This document shows, piece by piece, positions 25,068 through 35,924 of a stretch of DNA of 36,378 nt. The notes under the pieces were generated by a model. That model did no database searches, was not told the DNA's origin, and saw only the letters and a program-made list of their open reading frames with translations. This DNA comes from Rodentibacter pneumotropicus DSM 21403. Its GTDB lineage: Bacteria > Pseudomonadota > Gammaproteobacteria > Enterobacterales > Pasteurellaceae. Location of the stretch: positions 1 through 36,378 of the forward strand of contig NZ_KB904048.1 in the NCBI RefSeq assembly GCF_000379905.1, given 5' to 3'. Made by a program: the position numbers and the translations under genes. Numbering within the stretch: the first letter of the stretch is position 1; each line of letters starts with the position of its first letter.

Positions 25068-26390
25068 ATGTCTGCAATGTTCTTATTACAATTTGCCATC
25101 GTGCTATTGTGTATCCTTGTGGGTGCACGTGTAGGTGGTATCGGTCTTGGTGTATTCGGTGGTTTAGGTCTTGCTATTCTTTCCTTTGGCTTTGGCTTGA
25201 AACCGGCAGGTTTACCCATTGATGTGATGTTTATGATCATGGCGGTAGTGGCTGCCGCAGCGGCAATGCAAGCGGCTGGAGGCTTAGATTATATGATCAA
25301 AATCGCAACGAAAATTTTACGTCGTAATCCAAAACACATTACTTTCATCGCACCGGCTGTGACCTGGTTATTCACGTTTTTAGCAGGTACCGGTCATGTG
25401 GCTTATTCAGTATTGCCGGTTATCGCAGAAGTGAGTCGCCAAAATGGTATTCGCCCTGAACGTCCGCTTTCAATGGCAGTGATCGCTTCACAATTTGCTA
25501 TTGTTGCAAGTCCGATTGCAGCGGCAGTTGTTGCAGTGGTTGCTTATCTTGAACCGCAAGGTATTCATCTTGGGGATGTGTTAATGGTGACGGTTCCTGC
25601 AACCCTTTTAGGTATCTTCCTTGCATGTATTTTTGTCAATAAAATAGGTAAAGAACTTAAAGATGATCCTGAATATCAACGTCGTTTAAAAGATCCGAAA
25701 TATGCTGATGCCTTTAATTCTACGACGGATGTCAAAGAATTAGAAATCGGCAAAACGGCAAAAATTTCTGTTTCTCTCTTCTTATTCGGTGCATTACTTG
25801 TGGTATTAATGGGAGCAATACCTTCTTTACGTCCTGTGTTTGACGGAAAACCGATGGGAATGGCACATACCATTGAAATTATTATGTTATCAATCGGCGC
25901 ATTAATCGTCTTAACCTGTAAACCGGATAGCACAGAAATTACTAAAGGTTCAGTTTTCCATGCCGGTATGCGTGCGGTTATTGCAATTTTTGGTATTGCC
26001 TGGTTGGGCGATACATTAATGCAAGCTCATATGGCAGAAGTGAAAGATATGGTAAAAGGTTTAGTCGAAACCGCACCGTGGACATTTGCCTTAGCATTGT
26101 TTGTGCTTTCCGTATTAGTTAATAGCCAAGGCGCCACCGTGGCAACCTTATTCCCACTAGGTATTACACTCGGTATTCCTGCCCCAGTATTAATCGGGGT
26201 ATTTGTAGCTGTAAACGGTTATTTCTTCGTACCAAATTACGGTCCGATTATTGCCTCTATTGACTTTGATACTACCGGCACAACTAAAATCGGTAAATAT
26301 ATTTTCAACCATAGCTTTATGTTGCCGGGCTTATTAAGTATGGTATTTAGCGTGGTGATTGGTTTATTACTCGCTAATGTTCTTCTCTAA
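25068..26390 (+). CDS. dcuB: Anaerobic C4-dicarboxylate transporter DcuB
   Basis: Inner-membrane antiporter exchanging fumarate, malate or aspartate for succinate during anaerobic fumarate respiration. 440 aa with 10-12 membrane helices. Family features are the N-terminal [17 protein letters not shown], the stretch [33 protein letters not shown], and the C-terminal [33 protein letters not shown] precedes the ATG. DcuA is a close relative; gene order after ansB and the FNR-like site favour DcuB, though the family split cannot be made firmly by eye. Confidence 0.92.
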   Translation: MSAMFLLQFAIVLLCILVGARVGGIGLGVFGGLGLAILSFGFGLKPAGLPIDVMFMIMAVVAAAAAMQAAGGLDYMIKIATKILRRNPKHITFIAPAVTWLFTFLAGTGHVAYSVLPVIAEVSRQNGIRPERPLSMAVIASQFAIVASPIAAAVVAVVAYLEPQGIHLGDVLMVTVPATLLGIFLACIFVNKIGKELKDDPEYQRRLKDPKYADAFNSTTDVKELEIGKTAKISVSLFLFGALLVVLMGAIPSLRPVFDGKPMGMAHTIEIIMLSIGALIVLTCKPDSTEITKGSVFHAGMRAVIAIFGIAWLGDTLMQAHMAEVKDMVKGLVETAPWTFALALFVLSVLVNSQGATVATLFPLGITLGIPAPVLIGVFVAVNGYFFVPNYGPIIASIDFDTTGTTKIGKYIFNHSFMLPGLLSMVFSVVIGLLLANVLL

Positions 26391-26408
26391 CCAGCTATGT
26401 TAGCGAAT

Positions 26409-26435
26409 AAAAACGGTGCGTGTTGCACCGTTTTT
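26409..26435 (+). terminator. dcuB terminator
   Basis: AAAAACGGTGC (26409-26419) and its complement (26425-26435) form an 11-bp stem with a 5-nt loop (GTGTT), followed by a T-run. Typical intrinsic terminator. Confidence 0.9.
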
Positions 26436-26503
26436 TATATCCGCGAACTTATCTATAAAACCTTGCTCTAAGTGAACATATTTATTTTTTATAAGGAACA
26501 TTG

Positions 26504-27139
26504 ATGAAACTTGTTAAAATTCTTTTTATCACGCTTGCGGCTTATATTCCCAATGCTTGGTCTGCTACGGATTACAATATCAAATACAGCTCTAACTATT
26601 TAATGCCGGCTTATGTCCATTTTAAAGCGGATGGTACACAATATTCAGTGAGCGCCAAAATTAATATCCCACTTTATAATATCGTATTCCACTCGCGCGG
26701 CACACAAACCGTCAATCAATTTAACATGGTAAATTACCAAGATAGCCGTAATGGAAAAATTTACTCGGTTTCTAAAATTTCCCCAACAACGATTGAATAC
26801 GGCAAAATAAAAGACGACTTAAAAACCGAGTCGCTAAAATTACCGACTTTCGACTTATTCACTATGGCTTTCCAGCTGAGTTACTACGATAAACTACCAA
26901 ACAGTTTCCAAATTACCAATGGTAAAAAACTCTATCCAATGGAAAATGTGAAGGTGAAAAAAAGTGAAAAACAAATTGAATACAATAAACAAAAAGTGAC
27001 CGAAATCACTTACACATTCAAAACCGGTAACAAAGACATTATGGTGAAAAAATTTACCGGAGAGCAATTCCCTCGCTATATTAAATATTCTCGAGATGGC
27101 GATGATTATGAATTGGAATTTAGTGAATTCGTAAAATAA
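26504..27139 (+). CDS. Periplasmic DUF3108 family protein
   Basis: 211 aa from the ATG at 26504 with AAGGAAC ahead. An N-terminal signal peptide (about 1-21, cut after AWSA) is followed by a beta-rich domain with repeated YSVSAKI / GKIYSVSKISPTTIEYGK and EITYTFKTGN patterns, ending YELEFSEFVK. The pattern fits DUF3108, periplasmic or outer-membrane-associated proteins of unknown function. It is a single gene between the dcuB terminator and a terminator shared with ilvA. Confidence 0.78.
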   Translation: MKLVKILFITLAAYIPNAWSATDYNIKYSSNYLMPAYVHFKADGTQYSVSAKINIPLYNIVFHSRGTQTVNQFNMVNYQDSRNGKIYSVSKISPTTIEYGKIKDDLKTESLKLPTFDLFTMAFQLSYYDKLPNSFQITNGKKLYPMENVKVKKSEKQIEYNKQKVTEITYTFKTGNKDIMVKKFTGEQFPRYIKYSRDGDDYELEFSEFVK

Positions 27140-27156
27140 AAACGAACAAAAAAATA

Positions 27157-27181
27157 ACCGCACTTTTAGATTAAGTGCGGT
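27157..27181. terminator. Bidirectional terminator (inverted USS pair) between the DUF3108 gene and ilvA
   Basis: ACCGCACTT (27157-27165) and AAGTGCGGT (27173-27181), a 9-bp stem with a 7-nt loop. A T-run follows on the plus strand and an A-run precedes it, so it serves both convergent units. Both arms are uptake sequence cores in opposite directions. Confidence 0.85.
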
Positions 27182-27197
27182 ATTTTTTACCTTGTTT

Positions 27198-28739
27198 TTA
27201 ACGCAAGAAATAACGATAAGACTTACTTTCGGTTACATCTTCATAGACATAATTGAGCTGAGCAAGGGTTTGTTCAAACTCACTTTGTGCAGTTTCTCCT
27301 AACTGAAAGCCGGCAAGAATATTGCCGTAATCCGCTCCGTGGGCTCGATAATGGAACAAGGAAATATTCCAACGGTTTTGTAAGGTTTCTAAGAATTTCA
27401 ATAACGCCCCTTTTTGTTCCGGAAATTCAAAAGTATATAAACGTTCGCTCGGATTAGCGGCTCGTCCCCCCATTAAATAACGCACATGAGTTTTCGCAAT
27501 GTCATCATCAGACATATCTTCCACATCAAAACCGTTTTGTGTGAGATCTCTGATGATGTCTGATTTTTCCGTTTCATCTAATGTGCGTACGCCAACAAAA
27601 ATGCACGCACGTTTGTCATCCGCGTAGCGATAACTAAATTCTGTCACCGCACGATTACCCAACACTTGAACGAATTTTAAGAAGCTCCCCGGTTGTTCCG
27701 GCATAGTGACGGCAAGTAAGGCTTCACGATTTTCCCCAATTTCACAACGTTCGGACACATAACGTAGCGTGTGGAAATTCAGGTTCGCACCGGATAAAAC
27801 CGCCGCCATATTTTTGTTTTCGATATGATGTTTTTTCACATATTTTTTCAACCCTGCTAAGCCCAATGCACCGGAGGGTTCGGAGACGGCACGTACATTT
27901 TCAAATAAATCTTTCATCGCAGCGCATACTTCATCACTATCGACAAGAACCATATCATCAAGATATTGACGACATAATCGAAAGGTTTCATCACCAATAC
28001 GTTTAACTGCCACACCATCGGCAAATAACCCGACATGGGCAAGATCCGTAGGTTCACCTTTTTCAAGAGCGGCATTCAAGCAAGCAGAATCTTTGGATTC
28101 CACGCCGATCACTTTAATATCAGGCATAAATTGTTTTAACAGAATCGCCACACCGGCAGCCAAACCACCACCGCCGACCTGCACGAACACATAATCCAAG
28201 TCCGCCACCTGCTGTAACATTTCCATTGCCAGAGTGCCTTGTCCCGCAATCACGAGCGGATGATCAAAAGGTGGAATAAAAGTCATATTTTTTTCTTTGG
28301 AAAGGGCAACAGCCTTGGCTTTCGCTTCATCAAAATTGGCACCGTGCAATAACACTTCGCCACCGAAACCACGCACCGCATCCACTTTAATGCTTGGTGT
28401 ATTCTGTGGCATCACGATTAACGCTTTTAAGCCGAGTTCTTTCGCTGATAAAGCAACGCCTTGGGCGTGGTTACCCGCTGAAGCGGCGATCACACCCGCC
28501 GATTTTTGTTCCGGCGAAAGGCTGGAAATCATCGCATAGGCACCACGCAATTTAAAGCTGTTCACCGGTTGGCGATCTTCCCGTTTAATCCAAATGTTGT
28601 TGTGAAGGCGTTCGGACAATTTATCCATTTTTTGTAATGGCGTGACCGTTGCCGCTTCATAGACTCGTGAGCCAAGTTTGACGATCGCATTGATATAATC
28701 GCTTTGGCTCGGTTGTGGGTTAGTGAGTAAATTTTTCAT
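27198..28739 (-). CDS. ilvA: Biosynthetic threonine deaminase
   Basis: PLP enzyme turning threonine into 2-oxobutanoate, the committed step to isoleucine, and inhibited by isoleucine. 513 aa, full length. The PLP lysine lies in NSFKLRGAYAM (about residue 62), the phosphate-binding loop is VGGGGLAAGVA, and two C-terminal ACT-like regulatory domains are present (about 330-513, with EQPGSFLKFVQVLG and PEQKGALLKFLETL). Last gene of the ilv operon, 69 nt after ilvD. Confidence 0.97.
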   Translation of the reverse strand: MKNLLTNPQPSQSDYINAIVKLGSRVYEAATVTPLQKMDKLSERLHNNIWIKREDRQPVNSFKLRGAYAMISSLSPEQKSAGVIAASAGNHAQGVALSAKELGLKALIVMPQNTPSIKVDAVRGFGGEVLLHGANFDEAKAKAVALSKEKNMTFIPPFDHPLVIAGQGTLAMEMLQQVADLDYVFVQVGGGGLAAGVAILLKQFMPDIKVIGVESKDSACLNAALEKGEPTDLAHVGLFADGVAVKRIGDETFRLCRQYLDDMVLVDSDEVCAAMKDLFENVRAVSEPSGALGLAGLKKYVKKHHIENKNMAAVLSGANLNFHTLRYVSERCEIGENREALLAVTMPEQPGSFLKFVQVLGNRAVTEFSYRYADDKRACIFVGVRTLDETEKSDIIRDLTQNGFDVEDMSDDDIAKTHVRYLMGGRAANPSERLYTFEFPEQKGALLKFLETLQNRWNISLFHYRAHGADYGNILAGFQLGETAQSEFEQTLAQLNYVYEDVTESKSYRYFLR

Positions 28740-28764
28740 AATCTTATTTTATTGACTTCATATT

Positions 28765-28788
28765 TCCCCCTCCTATAAAAGAGGGGGA
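28765..28788 (-). repeat. GC-rich hairpin between ilvD and ilvA
   Basis: TCCCCCTC (28765-28772) and GAGGGGGA (28781-28788) with an 8-nt TATAAAA-type loop, lying just upstream of the ilvA ATG. On the transcript (minus strand) no U-run follows, so it is not a plain terminator. It may affect mRNA stability or ilvA translation, or be a short dispersed repeat. Confidence 0.55.
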
Positions 28789-28808
28789 TAGAGGGGAGAT
28801 TTTGTTGG

Positions 28809-30647
28809 TTATTTTAAAAGGGATTTATCTCGCACCGCACCTTTATCGGCAGAGGTGGCAAAATGCCCAAATACTTTTAAGGCAAAAGAAACTTCACGTT
28901 GGCGATTTGCCGGCACCCAGCCTTTTTCATCCTGCGCTGCACGACGGGCTGCGAGTTCTTCATCACTAACTTGAAGATTGATAGCACGATTTGGAATATC
29001 AATATTGATAATATCCCCATCACGTACTAAGCCGATTGCGCCGCCTGAGGCAGCCTCTGGAGAGGCATGACCGATTGAAAGCCCTGATGTGCCGCCGGAA
29101 AAACGCCCGTCAGTTAATAAAGCACATTTTTTGCCTAATCCCATGGATTTTAAATAGCTGGTCGGATACAACATTTCTTGCATACCCGGGCCACCTTTCG
29201 GGCCTTCGTAGCGAATTACCACCACATTACCTTCTTTCACTTTTCCACCCAAAATTCCGGCAACAGCATCTTCTTGGCTTTCAAATACGATGGCAGAACC
29301 ACTGAATTTCCAAATGGATTCATCCACCCCAGCGGTTTTCACAATGCAGCCGTCTTCTGCAAGGTTACCGAACAATACCGCCAATCCTCCTTCTTGTGAG
29401 ATGGCGTGGGCTTTATCACGGATACAGCCATTTTCGCGATCATCATCTACGCTATCCCAACGACAATCTTGTGAGAACGCTTCAGTAGTACGAATTCCGG
29501 CAGGTCCTGCACGGAAGAATTTGTGCAATGTTTCATCTTGGTTACGAATAATATCGTATTGATCAAGCTGTTCACCCATGCTCATTCCCAACACTGTATG
29601 AGTATTTTTATGAATTAATCCTGCACGGTCAAGTTCACCTAATAACCCCATAATGCCCCCTGCTCGGTGAACATCTTCCATGTGATATTTGTTAGTATTC
29701 GGTGCGATTTTGCTCAAGCAAGGCACCACGCGGGACAGGCGATCAATATCCGCCATTTTGAAATCCACACCCGCTTCTTGTGCAGCGGCTAATAAATGTA
29801 AAACCGTGTTGCTTGATCCACCCATGGCAATATCCAAACTCATCGCGTTTTCAAAGGCTTCAAAAGTACCGATTGAACGTGGCAACACGCCCTCATCATC
29901 CTGTTCGTAGTAGCGTTTACACAGTTCCACAATTTGACGACCGGCTTTTAAGAATAATTCTTTACGATCGGCATGGGTGGCAAGCATTGAGCCGTTACCC
30001 GGCAAACTCAAGCCAAGAGCTTCCGTTAAGCAATTCATTGAATTTGCTGTGAACATACCGGAGCAAGAACCGCAAGTCGGGCAAGCACTGCGTTCAATGA
30101 CATCAATGCGTTCGTCAGAAACTTTCGGATCTGCCGCTTCGATCATAGCATCCACTAAGTCTAAACGAATCAGTTGATCGGAAAGTTTGGTTTTACCCGC
30201 TTCCATCGGACCGCCGGAAACAAAAATCGTCGGAATATTTAAGCGCATCGCCGCCATTAACATCCCCGGTGTAATTTTGTCACAGTTGGAAATACACACC
30301 ATGGCATCGGCACAGTGGGCGTTCACCATATATTCCACGGAATCGGCAATGAGATCCCGTGAAGGTAAGGAATACAGCATACCGCCATGTCCCATCGCAA
30401 TACCGTCATCTACCGCAATGGTGTTAAATTCTTTTGCCACACCGCCTGCTTTTTCAATTTCTCTTGCAACAAGTTGGCCTAAATCTTTTAAATGTACATG
30501 CCCCGGTACAAATTGCGTGAAGGAATTGACAACCGCAATAATGGGTTTTCCGAAGTCATTTTCTTTCATTCCTGTGGCACGCCATAAGGCTCGTGCGCCT
30601 GCCATATTACGACCTTGTGTACTGGTCGCTGAACGTAGTTTTGGCAT
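28809..30647 (-). CDS. ilvD: Dihydroxy-acid dehydratase
   Basis: Iron-sulfur dehydratase making the 2-oxo acids in the third common step to isoleucine and valine. 612 aa, typical length. Cluster cysteines are in CISNCDK (about 122-128) and [16 protein letters not shown] (about 192-207). Other landmarks are the N-terminal [29 protein letters not shown], and [20 protein letters not shown] near the C-terminus with the catalytic Ser. GGAGAG precedes the ATG, 20 nt after the stop of the inserted DUF2971 gene. Confidence 0.98.
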   Translation of the reverse strand: MPKLRSATSTQGRNMAGARALWRATGMKENDFGKPIIAVVNSFTQFVPGHVHLKDLGQLVAREIEKAGGVAKEFNTIAVDDGIAMGHGGMLYSLPSRDLIADSVEYMVNAHCADAMVCISNCDKITPGMLMAAMRLNIPTIFVSGGPMEAGKTKLSDQLIRLDLVDAMIEAADPKVSDERIDVIERSACPTCGSCSGMFTANSMNCLTEALGLSLPGNGSMLATHADRKELFLKAGRQIVELCKRYYEQDDEGVLPRSIGTFEAFENAMSLDIAMGGSSNTVLHLLAAAQEAGVDFKMADIDRLSRVVPCLSKIAPNTNKYHMEDVHRAGGIMGLLGELDRAGLIHKNTHTVLGMSMGEQLDQYDIIRNQDETLHKFFRAGPAGIRTTEAFSQDCRWDSVDDDRENGCIRDKAHAISQEGGLAVLFGNLAEDGCIVKTAGVDESIWKFSGSAIVFESQEDAVAGILGGKVKEGNVVVIRYEGPKGGPGMQEMLYPTSYLKSMGLGKKCALLTDGRFSGGTSGLSIGHASPEAASGGAIGLVRDGDIINIDIPNRAINLQVSDEELAARRAAQDEKGWVPANRQREVSFALKVFGHFATSADKGAVRDKSLLK

Positions 30648-30667
30648 AATCTCTCCAAGTTTTAAAG

Positions 30668-31588
30668 TTATATTAGACCTTTTAAAAAATCGAATTTGAA
30701 ATCAGATGTTATTATAGGGTTGAAACAATTGGACTCAACAATCATATTCCTATCTATTTTCATCATATCTATTAATAACTCTCTTTTATAAGATGGCATT
30801 CGAGGATCGAAACTTATTTCTTCTATAAAAGAAGGGGAGGAAATATCAATAAACTCCACTGTTTTAAGCTCATTATTTTTGTTGTGCTTTATAGGAATAC
30901 TCTTTGCTTCGGCAGATTTACTCCACTCTTCAAAAGAAGAAAATTGATCTGCATAACTTATACCAACATTTAACTCTCCTCTTATTTCTTTTTCATGTTG
31001 GAAGGATATATCTTTGATAAAGAAATTTAATAGCTCTATATCTTCATCAAGTGTCTTTCTAAAATTAATTTGATCTTTAAAGTTTGTAATTATCTTCACA
31101 TATTCTTGCTTATATATTTTATCTATCTTGTGAATGTATTCTCTTAAATCTAGATATTTAGCTTTTTTAATATATCCACATAGAACAACTAATTTTTCAT
31201 CTTTTCTCTCCCATTGAGTATCAATAGAAAATTTTTCACTAAACTTTGTCAGTTCACTACTTAATTTCTTAATGCTGGTTCTAACTTTTATAAATTCTTG
31301 ATTTACTGAATATAATGACCACATGGCTACGGAATCCTTTGTTTCAGACCAGCAAGTCATATATTTATTTTGTCTAAGGTTTTGTAAAAGATTTAGTGCC
31401 TCATTATTTTTTTCAAAATGTCCTAAAAAGAATAAGTAACTAAAAAAATGCTCGATTCCATCATTTTTATCTTTTTGGATTGAAAATAGAGAAAGTTTAA
31501 GTTTTTTATTTACGTATAAATCATAAAACTCATAAATAGACATAATTCTATATATAGGAAAGTCTTCATCATCGTCTTTAATAATCAT
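30668..31588 (-). CDS. DUF2971-like protein inserted in the ilv operon
   Basis: 306 aa, cytoplasmic, rich in Lys/Ile/Phe/Ser. It resembles the DUF2971 family: an N-terminal [13 protein letters not shown] region, then the signature-like [16 protein letters not shown] (about 94-109) and HEKEIRGEL (about 206-214), matching the C(F/W)S...D-S-x-x-M-W-x-x-Y and W/H-E-K-E-x-R patterns as I know them. Function is unknown; some relatives sit near defence genes. The ATG overlaps the last 11 bases of ilvM, with GAGG ahead, and its stop is 20 nt before ilvD, so it is co-transcribed. It is far more AT-rich than its neighbours, has no uptake sequence, and is not part of any standard ilv operon, which suggests acquisition. 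Confidence 0.65.
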   Translation of the reverse strand: MIIKDDDEDFPIYRIMSIYEFYDLYVNKKLKLSLFSIQKDKNDGIEHFFSYLFFLGHFEKNNEALNLLQNLRQNKYMTCWSETKDSVAMWSLYSVNQEFIKVRTSIKKLSSELTKFSEKFSIDTQWERKDEKLVVLCGYIKKAKYLDLREYIHKIDKIYKQEYVKIITNFKDQINFRKTLDEDIELLNFFIKDISFQHEKEIRGELNVGISYADQFSSFEEWSKSAEAKSIPIKHNKNNELKTVEFIDISSPSFIEEISFDPRMPSYKRELLIDMMKIDRNMIVESNCFNPIITSDFKFDFLKGLI

Positions 31589-31805
31589 TTTTGAGCCTCA
31601 TCACATCCGGTAATTTCACCAACTGGTTCACCAACAAATGCAAAGTGCGGTCAGATTTTACGGTGATTTTTAACCGCACTTTATCTTCGATTAATGCCAT
31701 TTGCATGGCAGTCACCGTGAAACCACGGTGGCGAACGATACGCAGAATACGTTCCAATACTTCCGGACGGTGGCGGGCGGTTAATTCAATTTGATATTCG
31801 TTCAT
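31578..31805 (-). CDS. ilvM: Acetolactate synthase II small subunit
   Basis: Regulatory ACT-domain subunit that binds and activates the IlvG catalytic subunit. 75 aa from the ATG at 31805, one base after the ilvG stop, with AGGAAATGTAAG just ahead. The core ELTARHRPEVLERILRIVRHRGF is well conserved with E. coli IlvM. After LVKLPDV the C-terminal end (MRLKNDY) is short and overlaps the next gene by 11 nt, so it may have been altered when that gene arrived. An inverted pair of uptake sequences (31642-31651 and 31673-31682) lies inside the coding region. Confidence 0.92.
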   Translation of the reverse strand: MNEYQIELTARHRPEVLERILRIVRHRGFTVTAMQMALIEDKVRLKITVKSDRTLHLLVNQLVKLPDVMRLKNDY

Positions 31806-31806
31806 C

Positions 31807-33462
31807 TTACATTTCCTCCACCATATCCGCATTACACGCACCCGGTGGCACGAGAGGCCACACGCAATCTTCGGGCGGAATACATACTTGTAATAAATAG
31901 GCAGTGTCGCTTTCGAGCAACCTTGTGAGTGCAGCATCCACTTCATCAGCATGATCAATGCGTTCAGCCGGAATATCAAAAGCATTAGCGAGCATCACAA
32001 AATTCGGATTGTCTTCTAAAATCGTTTCGCTACGGCGTTTTTTCCAAAACAAATCCTGCCATTGGCGTACCATGCCTAAACGTTGGTTATCCAATAATAA
32101 AATTTTTACCGGTAAATTACCCCGTTTAATGCTGCCCAGCTCTTGAATATTCATCATCAAAGAACCGTCTCCGGTAACTAAAATCACCTCATCTTGCGGA
32201 CGGGCTTTTTTCGCCCCCACTGCTGCCGGTAAGCCAAATCCCATCGTGCCGAAACCTGCGGAGGTGATGTAGTTTTCCGGTGCAAAATGTTGCATATGCT
32301 GCGCCGACCACATTTGATGTTGCCCTACATCGGTACAAACAACCGCATTTTGTGGTTTACGCTGAGAAAGGGTGTTAAGCAACGCCCAAGGATCAATCGG
32401 GCGATCGCCGGCATTATCCACATAAGTGAAATCTAATTTTGCTTTGAGTTCCCGAACGTGCGTGCGCCAAGGTTCAATATCAAGCGGTTGTTTCAGTGCA
32501 TTCAAAGCTTGAATTAAATCACCTTGTAAAGCCACATCGGCATGGCGCAGTTTATGAATTTCAGCCCCATCAATATCACAATGAATCACTTTGGCATGGG
32601 GGGCGAAGGTATCCAGTTTTCCCGTTACACGATCGTCAAAACGTGCGCCACAAACCAGCAATAAATCACAATCTTGCACAGCAAAATTTGCCGCTTTCGT
32701 GCCGTGCATACCGATCATTCCCATATAAACATCATCTTCAGGATGAATTGAACCCAATCCTTTCAAGGTGGAAACTGACGGCATATTGGTTTGCGCTAAA
32801 AAGTCACGCAACGCCGGCACGGCTTTTGCCATACCCACACCGCCGCCCACATAAAGTACAGGTTTTTTCGCGGCAGATAAGAGCGCTTTCGCCTGCTCCA
32901 GATTCTCATTAGAAAGTGCGGTCGGTTTTTTTGGTGTTTTAACATAAGCCTTGATATGTTCCGGCACGTCGCCCACCTGAATATCACGAGGAACATCAAT
33001 TAATACCGGTCCGGGGCGGTCACTCTGTGCAATTTCAAAGGCTTGTGCAAAAACATCGGCTAATTCATCCGCACTTTGCACAATAAAACTATGTTTTGTG
33101 CAAGCCAAAGAAAGCCCTAGCACATCAGCTTCTTGGAAAGCATCGGTACCGATTAAAGGGGAAGAGACTTGACCGGTGATCGCAATCACAGGAATGGAAT
33201 CCATCATAGCATCGCCAAGACCGGTTACTAAGTTCGTTGCACCGGGGCCGGATGTCGCAATACACACGCCTACTTTACCTGTGGAGCGTGCATAGCCAAT
33301 GGCAGCCATTGCTGCACCTTGTTCATTGCGACAGAGGAGATGATCGAGACCTGCATCATAAAGAGCATCGTAGGTGGGCATGATCGCGCCACCGGGATAA
33401 CCGAAAAGAGTAGTGACATGGTGTGCCTTCAGGCACGCCATAATGAGTTGTGCGCCTGTCAT
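31807..33462 (-). CDS. ilvG: Acetolactate synthase II large subunit
   Basis: ThDP-dependent enzyme condensing pyruvate with pyruvate or 2-oxobutanoate, first common step to valine, leucine and isoleucine. 551 aa, intact (unlike the frameshifted ilvG of E. coli K-12). The catalytic Glu is in CRNEQGAA (about 45-52). [10 protein letters not shown] lies near the N-terminus. The ThDP motif runs from GDGSLMMN to the N of [10 protein letters not shown]. First gene of ilvG-ilvM-DUF2971-ilvD-ilvA. No leader peptide rich in Ile, Leu or Val codons is visible in the 146 bases upstream, so classical attenuation is not supported. A TACAAT about 30-35 nt upstream of the ATG is a possible -10 box. Confidence 0.97.
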   Translation of the reverse strand: MTGAQLIMACLKAHHVTTLFGYPGGAIMPTYDALYDAGLDHLLCRNEQGAAMAAIGYARSTGKVGVCIATSGPGATNLVTGLGDAMMDSIPVIAITGQVSSPLIGTDAFQEADVLGLSLACTKHSFIVQSADELADVFAQAFEIAQSDRPGPVLIDVPRDIQVGDVPEHIKAYVKTPKKPTALSNENLEQAKALLSAAKKPVLYVGGGVGMAKAVPALRDFLAQTNMPSVSTLKGLGSIHPEDDVYMGMIGMHGTKAANFAVQDCDLLLVCGARFDDRVTGKLDTFAPHAKVIHCDIDGAEIHKLRHADVALQGDLIQALNALKQPLDIEPWRTHVRELKAKLDFTYVDNAGDRPIDPWALLNTLSQRKPQNAVVCTDVGQHQMWSAQHMQHFAPENYITSAGFGTMGFGLPAAVGAKKARPQDEVILVTGDGSLMMNIQELGSIKRGNLPVKILLLDNQRLGMVRQWQDLFWKKRRSETILEDNPNFVMLANAFDIPAERIDHADEVDAALTRLLESDTAYLLQVCIPPEDCVWPLVPPGACNADMVEEM

Positions 33463-33608
33463 AGTGTTTGCATCCTATACTTGTTGTTTTTTTGACAAGG
33501 CTTTCATTGTAGCGAAATTTTGTCGCATTGGTAGAGCCGAGGGGAGAAAAAAATAAAAAAGCACGACAAATTACTTTATCCTGCTTTATTAAAATATAAA
33601 AAGTGCGG

Positions 33609-34244
33609 TTAAAAACCGGCTTGTTTTTCCAACTGTTCTACCAAGGCATCATCTAGACCTAATGCTTCAGCAAGGTTTGCAAGGAAAATAATTTCTTTAC
33701 GGGATAAATCTTTGCTCACTAAACGTGCCGCAAGATAAACATTTGTGGCTAATGCAGTGTCGTTCCCCACTTGGCGGGCAATATCACTCAGACTAATCGG
33801 GTTTGCCATTTCTTGCTCAATCCATTGCGCTAATTCTGCATTGTCGCCAATTTCATTGGCAATGGTTTGTTTTTCTTCTTCCGTAATTTCACCGTCTGCC
33901 GCAGCCGCCGCAATCATAGTACGCAAAATCAGCGCACTTGCATCTTGTTGAGAAGCAGAATTTAATACGTCAAATTCATTGGCAGACATTACCGGTTGTG
34001 CTTGTTGATTTTTTTGATAATTTTGATATGCCTGATAAGCAAGATTACCCAATACGGCCAAAGAACCTAATTTGGCTAAACTTGCCCCGCCGGAACGCCC
34101 TAAAATCATAGATAAAATTCCTGTAATAGCCGCGCCACCACCCACTTTGGTGATGTTATCCAATGTCGGATTACCGGTTTGCAAATTGCTCGCCGAATTT
34201 TTAGCGATATTGACAACTTGATTTAAAATTTGATTAAAATCCAT
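33609..34244 (-). CDS. DUF533 / TerB-like protein (YebE family)
   Basis: 211 aa. The N-terminal third has a Gly/Ala-rich hydrophobic stretch (about 34-70: GGGAAITGILSMILG, LAVLGNLAYQAY) that may insert in the inner membrane. A linker and a C-terminal alpha-helical TerB-like domain (about 95-211) follow, with the acidic turn AAAAADGEITEEEKQTI typical of DUF533. E. coli YebE is the nearest named relative; function unknown, with links to envelope stress. It stands alone, upstream of and parallel to ilvG, with a USS copy at its 3' end. Confidence 0.82.
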   Translation of the reverse strand: MDFNQILNQVVNIAKNSASNLQTGNPTLDNITKVGGGAAITGILSMILGRSGGASLAKLGSLAVLGNLAYQAYQNYQKNQQAQPVMSANEFDVLNSASQQDASALILRTMIAAAAADGEITEEEKQTIANEIGDNAELAQWIEQEMANPISLSDIARQVGNDTALATNVYLAARLVSKDLSRKEIIFLANLAEALGLDDALVEQLEKQAGF

Positions 34245-34408
34245 AACTTGTTCCTTTTTGTTAGTTGTGAGAAAAACCGTTTCATAGACCTATTTTTTAC
34301 CGAAAAATTCCGCAAAAATGATTGATCTTTTATCAATTTAATTGACTAGGCTAAAGATTTCATTATAGTTGGATTCTTTCACATTTTTTCAATAGGAACA
34401 ATTTATTT

Positions 34409-35923
34409 ATGGCGCAATCCACTCCAAAGCGAGAGACCTTCTCTGGCCGTAAAGCATTCATTCTTGCCGCAATTGGCTCAGCCGTTGGTTTAGGCAATAT
34501 TTGGCGTTTTCCTTATACCACCTATGAAAATGGCGGTGGTGCATTTATTATTCCTTACCTTGTCGCATTATTAACCGCCGGGATTCCTCTATTATTCTTA
34601 GACTATGCAATCGGACATCGTCACCGCGGTGGCGCACCATTATCTTATCGTCGTTTCAGCCCGCATTTTGAAGTGTTCGGCTGGTGGCAAGTAATGGTGA
34701 ACGTGATTATCGGATTATATTACGCCGTTGTATTAGGTTGGGCTGCAAGCTATACCTACTTTTCCATCAATGGAGCATGGGGCGATAAACCGATTGATTT
34801 CTTTATCGGTGAATTTTTAAAAATGGGAGACATTACTAACGGTGTCAGTTTTGAATTCGTTGGTATGGTAACGGGTCCGTTAATTGCCGTATGGGTGATT
34901 GCATTAGTTGTACTTTCCATGGGAATCCAAAAAGGGATTGCAAAATCATCATCTATTTTAATGCCAGTACTTGTCGTAATGTTTATTGCCTTAGTGATCT
35001 ATTCCCTCTTTTTACCGGGTGCAGAAAAAGGGTTAAATGCACTATTCACACCGGATTGGTCAAAACTTTCCAACCCAAGTGTATGGATTGCGGCTTATGG
35101 TCAAATTTTCTTCTCTCTTTCCATCTGTTTCGGGATTATGGTGACTTACGCTTCCTACCTGAAAAAAGAATCTGATCTCACCGGTAGCGGTTTAGTCGTA
35201 GGATTTGCAAACAGTAGTTTTGAAGTATTAGCCGGAATCGGGGTTTTTGCCGCATTAGGTTTCATCGCAACTGCGCAAGGACAAGAAGTCAGCGAAGTAG
35301 CAAAAGGTGGGATTGGCTTGGCGTTCTTCGCTTTCCCAACCATTATCAACAAAGCCCCATTTGGTGAAGTGCTTGGCGTGTTGTTCTTCGGTTCACTCAC
35401 CTTTGCGGCGCTCACCTCATTTATCTCAGTGATTGAAGTGATCATCTCGGCCATTCAAGACAAACTACGCATTCGCCGTGCAAAAGTAACGTTTATCGTC
35501 GGTATTCCAATGATGTTTATTTCCGTGATTTTATTCGGTACCACAACGGGTTTACCGATGCTTGATGTATTTGATAAATTCGTCAACTATTTTGGTATCG
35601 TTGCCGTGGCGTTTGTTTCTTTAATTGCTATTGTGGCAAACGAAAAACTCGGTTTACTAGGCGATCACTTAAACGAAACCTCCTCTTTCAAAGTCGGTTT
35701 CTTCTGGCGTTTGTGCATCGTGCTTACCACAGGAATCCTTGCCTTTATGCTATTTAGTGAAGGTGCAAAAGTATTCTCTGAAGGCTACGAAGGCTACCCA
35801 AATTGGTTTGTTAATATTTTCGGTTGGGGCATGGCAATTAGCTTGCTCGTGGTCTCATTTATCCTTTCCCGCTTGAAATGGAAAAACGAAACCAAATTAA
35901 CCATGGAATCAAAAGGAGAATAA
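34409..35923 (+). CDS. Sodium-dependent neurotransmitter:sodium symporter (NSS) family transporter
   Basis: Inner-membrane Na+-coupled amino acid symporter of the LeuT-fold NSS/SNF family. 504 aa with about 12 helices. The signature of helix 1, [17 protein letters not shown] (about 16-32), forms the substrate and Na+ sites. The pairing with a 31-aa downstream subunit is the arrangement of MetP-MetS of Corynebacterium, which import methionine and alanine, but substrate cannot be assigned here. AGGAAC lies about 15 nt ahead of the ATG. Confidence 0.92.
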   Translation: MAQSTPKRETFSGRKAFILAAIGSAVGLGNIWRFPYTTYENGGGAFIIPYLVALLTAGIPLLFLDYAIGHRHRGGAPLSYRRFSPHFEVFGWWQVMVNVIIGLYYAVVLGWAASYTYFSINGAWGDKPIDFFIGEFLKMGDITNGVSFEFVGMVTGPLIAVWVIALVVLSMGIQKGIAKSSSILMPVLVVMFIALVIYSLFLPGAEKGLNALFTPDWSKLSNPSVWIAAYGQIFFSLSICFGIMVTYASYLKKESDLTGSGLVVGFANSSFEVLAGIGVFAALGFIATAQGQEVSEVAKGGIGLAFFAFPTIINKAPFGEVLGVLFFGSLTFAALTSFISVIEVIISAIQDKLRIRRAKVTFIVGIPMMFISVILFGTTTGLPMLDVFDKFVNYFGIVAVAFVSLIAIVANEKLGLLGDHLNETSSFKVGFFWRLCIVLTTGILAFMLFSEGAKVFSEGYEGYPNWFVNIFGWGMAISLLVVSFILSRLKWKNETKLTMESKGE

Positions 35924-35924
35924 A

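Noticed and set aside
31578..31985. Longer ilvM reading frame starting inside ilvG
   Set aside because: The extra N-terminal residues are antisense-free but merely ilvG read in another frame; the ATG at 31805 with its ribosome site matches the known IlvM start.
33463..33608. ilvG leader peptide and attenuator
   Set aside because: No short frame rich in Ile, Val or Leu codons and no paired terminator/antiterminator stems ahead of ilvG.
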